A stretch of DNA of 64,000 bases, from the NCBI GenBank assembly GCA_022510425.1, contig JAFLTO010000007.1, forward strand, positions 62,001-126,000, given 5' to 3'. Positions 60,710-64,000 of the stretch are shown here, one piece after another. Made by a program: the position numbers and the translations under genes. This DNA comes from Muribaculaceae bacterium. GTDB lineage: Bacteria; Bacteroidota; Bacteroidia; Bacteroidales; Muribaculaceae. Below the pieces are notes generated by a model. It saw only the letters and a program-made list of their open reading frames with translations. It ran no database searches and was not told the origin of the DNA. The stretch's first letter is position 1; each line of letters begins with the position of its first letter.

Positions 60710-61015
60710 TTATTCAGCCGGAGTGCTAACAGGGGCTGCCGCAGGCATAGTGGTCTCTACAGGATTTACACTGATAGCAGATTTTGATGCCGGTTTGCTG
60801 ATGGTGAATGATGCAAGTATGCTGATCACGCAGATAAATACTGCCAAACTCCAAGTGGCTTTTTCTATAAAATCTGTGGTCTTCCTGTAACCTAAATACT
60901 GGTTGCCTTGTGAATAATCGGATGCCAAACCGCCTCCCTTGGATTTCTGTATGAGCACTGCTCCTATTAAAAGCACACATGCCAATACAATTAAAATACT
61001 AAGAAAAATATACAT
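60710..61015 (-). CDS. secG: SecG protein translocase subunit
   Basis: This 101-aa protein has the SecG layout. The first membrane helix is LSILIVLACVLLIGAVLIQ, followed by the conserved KSKGGGLAS loop, then a second helix ATWSLAVFICVISILASF. The Pro/Ala-rich tail is typical of Bacteroidetes. It assists the SecYEG channel. It is last in a unit with lptE and the sigma-54 activator. Confidence 0.92.
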   Translation of the reverse strand: MYIFLSILIVLACVLLIGAVLIQKSKGGGLASDYSQGNQYLGYRKTTDFIEKATWSLAVFICVISILASFTISKPASKSAISVNPVETTMPAAAPVSTPAE

Positions 61016-61058
61016 CTTTTATCGTTTTATTTATTTTTTATTCCTTTTTTTCTTATAC

Positions 61059-61637
61059 TTATCTCTCATCATTTACCCGTTTCCATCTCTCCATAGCTAT
61101 TAATTTCTTGAGAAAACGGATTTGGTGTGCAAAATAAATACTTTTTTCCGGATTATTCAAATTTTGGTTCTCAATAAATTGAATGGCTGTTTCATAACGC
61201 TTTCCCTTTATAAGATTTGACAGCGTGTCTTGACTCCCCTCGACATCCTCTTCATTGACTATTTCGGTTTTATCTTCAAGAAGATTATATTCATCCTGAT
61301 TTTCAAATTTATCCGTCTCTTCTCTTTCGGGTTCTTCCTCCAAAACGTATCCCGACAATCCGGTTCCCAATGTCAGGTTATCAGGCAAATCTCCTCCGAA
61401 TTTATCAAGAAAGGTGTCGATTGTATCCATCGTGCTTGGAGTGGTTGTTTCCATATCCGGATAAAACTTCGCAAATTCAGGAGGATCTATACCCAAAATC
61501 AAACGCAAAGAGGCATAATCCCCAACATTTGCTGCTATTATTCTCCCCAGTTTCCTGGCTTCCTCTGAATTCGGATCCAGGCAACGGTATTCCTCTACCT
61601 CCGGAACTATATAATATGGATATTTCAAATCTCTCAC
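61059..61637 (-). CDS. Hypothetical protein between lptE and secG
   Basis: This 192-aa protein has no signal. A folded N-terminal part reads YPYYIVPEVEEYRCLDP and GRIIAANVGDYASLRLILG. An acidic linker (about 100-135) follows, and a helical C-terminus (YETAIQFIENQNLNNPEKSI) looks like one TPR-type unit. It keeps the lptE-hypothetical-secG order seen in this phylum. Function unknown. Confidence 0.6.
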   Translation of the reverse strand: MRDLKYPYYIVPEVEEYRCLDPNSEEARKLGRIIAANVGDYASLRLILGIDPPEFAKFYPDMETTTPSTMDTIDTFLDKFGGDLPDNLTLGTGLSGYVLEEEPEREETDKFENQDEYNLLEDKTEIVNEEDVEGSQDTLSNLIKGKRYETAIQFIENQNLNNPEKSIYFAHQIRFLKKLIAMERWKRVNDER

Positions 61638-61645
61638 CTATTCTT

Positions 61646-61683
61646 TCTTTTTATCCCTTGTATCTTATCCCTAACACTTAATC
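61646..61683. repeat. Short degenerate C-rich repeat tract
   Basis: TTATCCCTTGT, CTTATCCCTAACACT and TTAATCC follow each other in the gap before lptE ends. The tract resembles a short version of the array at 34387-34474. Confidence 0.5.
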
Positions 61684-62205
61684 CTACCAATTTCCCAATG
61701 TGGCATTGAATATCAGATTCACCAATTCATCGCATATTTCATTACATAGATCATCTTGCACATCGGTCAGCATTAATGTACTTGAAAACTGCCTGTAGGC
61801 TGAGAAAGATTGGTCAATGTCATTACTGGGATTTTTAGTATCCGTGTATTTCACCCTCACGGTTATCGTGAGACGCGTTTCAGTGGCATAGGCATCCTCT
61901 CCCACTGACTGAGGTGACAATGAATAGCCCGTAATTTCTCCCGTCATCTCTAAATCTGCATTGCCGTCTATCTCTTGAAGACGTGTCTGACGAGTCACGG
62001 TGTCCAAAAGCTTGTTCTCGAAAGTCTGTTGCAAGGGTGGATACACCAAGGCAGCTCGAATAGGAAATTCGGTAATATCTATGGTCTTGTAGATGTCGTA
62101 GTTTAGAGCAGAACCATTGAATTTATATGATGGTATACAGCCCTGCAACACCACTAAAAGTGGCAGCATCCATGCCCATTTCAACATCGTTTTCATTTTT
62201 TTCAT
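61684..62205 (-). CDS. lptE: LptE-family lipopolysaccharide assembly lipoprotein
   Basis: This 173-aa lipoprotein has a signal ending LVVLQGC and then IPSYKFNGSALNYDIYKTI, the standard Bacteroidetes LptE opening. FPIRAALVYPPLQQTFEN and the C-terminal LVNLIFNATLGNW complete it. With LptD it inserts lipopolysaccharide at the outer membrane. It follows the sigma-54 activator by 29 nt. Confidence 0.85.
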   Translation of the reverse strand: MKKMKTMLKWAWMLPLLVVLQGCIPSYKFNGSALNYDIYKTIDITEFPIRAALVYPPLQQTFENKLLDTVTRQTRLQEIDGNADLEMTGEITGYSLSPQSVGEDAYATETRLTITVRVKYTDTKNPSNDIDQSFSAYRQFSSTLMLTDVQDDLCNEICDELVNLIFNATLGNW

Positions 62206-62244
62206 ACCTTCATCCTTACCCTAATCCCTTATCCTTAATCCTTA
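62206..62244. repeat. Short degenerate C-rich repeat tract
   Basis: CATCCTTACCC, TAATCCCTTATCC, TTAATCC and TTAATGCC run in series between lptE and the activator gene and into the activator's last codons. It is another member of the tract family described at 34387. Confidence 0.5.
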
Positions 62245-63434
62245 ATGCCGAATTCCTGAATCTTTCTATATAGAGTGCGTTGACTTATATTCAATTCTTC
62301 GGCAGTGGATTTTTTGTTGCCGTTGTTACGCTTCAGGGCTTCAACAATGGCTTTCCTTTCAGCCTGCTCCAACGGAGAGACCGTAACATCTTCTCTCTCT
62401 TCTTTGGGAGGTTCATACTTTATCAGTGACTGCACCGGCTCTGCCTTTAATATTGGGTTCTTTTCTCCCTGCAATTCTGTCACCTTTCTATTAAGCTCGG
62501 TTATCTCATTCCTAAGGCCGTAAATAAGTTGCCACAACATCTCTCGTTCTGCCTCATATTTATGTTCTGCACCTGAGGGCACCAAAGAGGCGTTCCCGGA
62601 ATAATCCATGGGTAATAAATGGAGCAAGGTGTGACGGTCTATTTCCTCCCCTGCATTAAACAACGCAAGTTGCTCCACTATATTCTTCAATTGTCTCACA
62701 TTTCCTGGCCATCTATACAGAAGCATGGCTCTCTTGGCGTCTTCGCTGAAGCTGATGCCGGGCATGACGTATTTTTCGGCAAAATCTGCTGCAAATTTCC
62801 TTGCCAACAGTATAACGTCATCACCACGGTCATGTAAAGGCGGCACATTGATCACCACTGTGGACAGACGGTAATATAGGTCTTCTCGGAATTTCCCTTT
62901 TTCCACCGCTTTCAATAAATCCACATTGGTGGCGGCAACAATTCTTATATCTGTCTTTTGAACTACTGAAGAACCCACTTTCAGAAATTCACCGGTCTCC
63001 AGAACCCTAAGCAATCTGGCCTGTGTGGTCAAAGGCAGTTCTGCCACCTCGTCTAAGAATATGGTTCCTCCGTCAGCCTCCTCAAAGTAACCTTTACGGG
63101 TGCTTATAGCTCCGGTGAACGAACCTTTTTCATGACCGAAAAGCTCTGAATCTATTGTGCCCTCCGGAATGGCACCACAGTTCACGGCTATATATTTCTT
63201 GTGTTTTCTTGCTCCATAGGCATGGATTATTTTCGGAAAGAACTCCTTACCACTGCCGCTTTCGCCGGTCACCAATACCGAGAGGTCTATCGGGGCCACT
63301 TTCACGGCTCTTCCTATTGCCTCCAATAATGCCGGGGAATTGCCTATTATTGAAAACCTCTGCTTTACTTTATCTATCTCATCCATTTCATTATGTATAT
63401 AGCCGGTTATGGGTATTGCCTTCCTGGCTGTCAT
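62235..63434 (-). CDS. Sigma-54-interacting transcriptional activator without receiver domain
   Basis: This 399-aa protein is an AAA+ activator. Walker A is VLVTGESGSGKE. The sigma-54 contact loop is EKGSFTGAI, Walker B is GGTIFLDEV, and the arginine finger region is REDLYYRLS. A Fis-type helix-turn-helix ends it (NNGNKKSTAEELNISQRTL). There is no N-terminal receiver or GAF domain; only about 25 residues precede the AAA+ core, so control must come from expression or a partner. In Bacteroidetes this gene often sits beside lptE and secG. Start may be Met17. Targets unknown. Confidence 0.88.
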   Translation of the reverse strand: MTARKAIPITGYIHNEMDEIDKVKQRFSIIGNSPALLEAIGRAVKVAPIDLSVLVTGESGSGKEFFPKIIHAYGARKHKKYIAVNCGAIPEGTIDSELFGHEKGSFTGAISTRKGYFEEADGGTIFLDEVAELPLTTQARLLRVLETGEFLKVGSSVVQKTDIRIVAATNVDLLKAVEKGKFREDLYYRLSTVVINVPPLHDRGDDVILLARKFAADFAEKYVMPGISFSEDAKRAMLLYRWPGNVRQLKNIVEQLALFNAGEEIDRHTLLHLLPMDYSGNASLVPSGAEHKYEAEREMLWQLIYGLRNEITELNRKVTELQGEKNPILKAEPVQSLIKYEPPKEEREDVTVSPLEQAERKAIVEALKRNNGNKKSTAEELNISQRTLYRKIQEFGIKD

Positions 63435-63444
63435 CCCTTATTCC

Positions 63445-64000
63445 CTATTTTTTATCCTTGTATTTCTTCCCCAAATCATATGTCTTAGCCCTCAAAAAAT
63501 CTCCCAACTCCTGCAAGGTGCCACATTTGTTTTGATCCTCTACACTTATCGGATCTCCAAATGACACCCTCACTGTCTTATAATAGGAGGCGAATAGCTC
63601 TCGCGGCAAGCGCATGGTGCGCAGACGCCAGTCTATCCGGCCCAATATATTGCAGAAAGTGGAATTCTTACAATGAAAATAAATAGGTATGACGGGCACC
63701 TGCAATTGTCTGATCAACCTGATGATCACCTCCTGCCAAGGACGGTCGGAAATATCCAATTTCCAGTCTACATTGGATATGGCTCCTGCCGGGAAAAAAC
63801 CTAATGGATGACCATCTTTCACATGTTTTATTGCTTCTCTCATACCGTGAAGTGTCACTTTCCTCTTTTCCGGATCATCGCTCTTCTGTGGGTCGACTGC
63901 GATAAACCCGGGACGCATTGCCTGAAGACGGTTGAGGATAAGATTCACCATTACCTTGTAATCACTTCTCACTTTTCCTACCAAATGAAGCAATATTATT
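63445..64000 (-). CDS. Lysophospholipid acyltransferase-like protein, N-terminus outside window
   Basis: The reading frame is open to the right edge, so only the C-terminal 185 residues are seen. LLHLVGKVRSDYKVMVNLIL, then FIAVDP, GMREAIKHVKDGHPLGFFPAGAIS and PVIPIYFHC match the PlsC-like fold (motifs II to IV), with FPAG in place of the usual FPEG. Related proteins acylate lysophosphatidic acid or lipid precursors. The HxxxxD catalytic motif lies outside the window. It is 10 nt upstream of the activator gene. Confidence 0.72.
   Translation of the reverse strand, partial: IILLHLVGKVRSDYKVMVNLILNRLQAMRPGFIAVDPQKSDDPEKRKVTLHGMREAIKHVKDGHPLGFFPAGAISNVDWKLDISDRPWQEVIIRLIRQLQVPVIPIYFHCKNSTFCNILGRIDWRLRTMRLPRELFASYYKTVRVSFGDPISVEDQNKCGTLQELGDFLRAKTYDLGKKYKDKK

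Overview
The window reads as a chromosome segment of a gut-type member of the order Bacteroidales. The family is not certain; the style fits Muribaculaceae and relatives. Four things support this: promoters with the Bacteroidetes TAnnTTTG -7 box and a TTTG/TTG about 19-22 nt upstream; Mfa/FimB-type fimbrillin lipoproteins; secreted proteins with a type IX-like C-terminal tail ending in KGIYIINGKKV; and typical families such as DUF4919, DUF6029, Omp28 and asparagine synthetase A. Most of the sequence is dense and ordinary. The first 13 kb is accessory DNA.

Region 1 (1-13.4 kb) is an accessory island. A minus-strand array (8442 down to 322) encodes a small membrane protein, a TPR protein with two C-terminal TerB-like modules, a second membrane protein, and a divergent proteasome-type Ntn hydrolase with an N-terminal Thr nucleophile. 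It continues with a 73-aa protein, four proteins of unknown function (three membrane-linked), a near-copy of the 73-aa protein, and an HNH/Endo VII-like toxin-type protein. Three promoters share one architecture, a TGYC-N7-GRCA dyad followed by TAA, 8 nt and TAnnTTTG. They lie upstream of 2844-4019 and of both genes of a divergent pair at 9.7 kb, one of which is an unlisted 48-aa zinc-ribbon gene. This tightly coregulated set is the best candidate for an undescribed system. HigBA and HicAB toxin-antitoxin pairs, small lipoproteins and decayed gene scraps follow.

Region 2 (13.8-29.2 kb) has an alkaline phosphatase followed by a nine-gene plus-strand fimbrial operon. It runs: Mfa1-like subunit, Mfa2/FimB-like anchor, six further fimbrillin-type lipoproteins (three or four with a second C-terminal domain, two with GLUG-like repeats), and a terminal thioredoxin-fold lipoprotein.

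Region 3 (29.2-43.6 kb) is metabolic and housekeeping. It contains a TonB-dependent receptor with a NupG-type nucleoside symporter, a divergent methyltransferase, asnA, then DUF4919, a PgpH-like HD phosphodiesterase and relA/spoT in one overlapping operon, ribH, and upp-recF-DUF721-thioesterase-TPR. A tRNA-Tyr follows on the plus strand.

Region 4 (43.7-60.3 kb) is a minus-strand export cluster. TlpA-like redoxin, DUF6029 porin-like protein and Omp28 lipoprotein come first. Eight secreted proteins with related C-terminal sorting tails follow, including two Omp28-like proteins with CGWC and two tandem paralogue pairs. The last has five beta-rich repeats. Region 5 (60.6-64 kb) is secG, a hypothetical gene, lptE, a sigma-54 activator without a receiver domain, and the 3' part of an acyltransferase. 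All calls come from reading the sequence; no database search was run.
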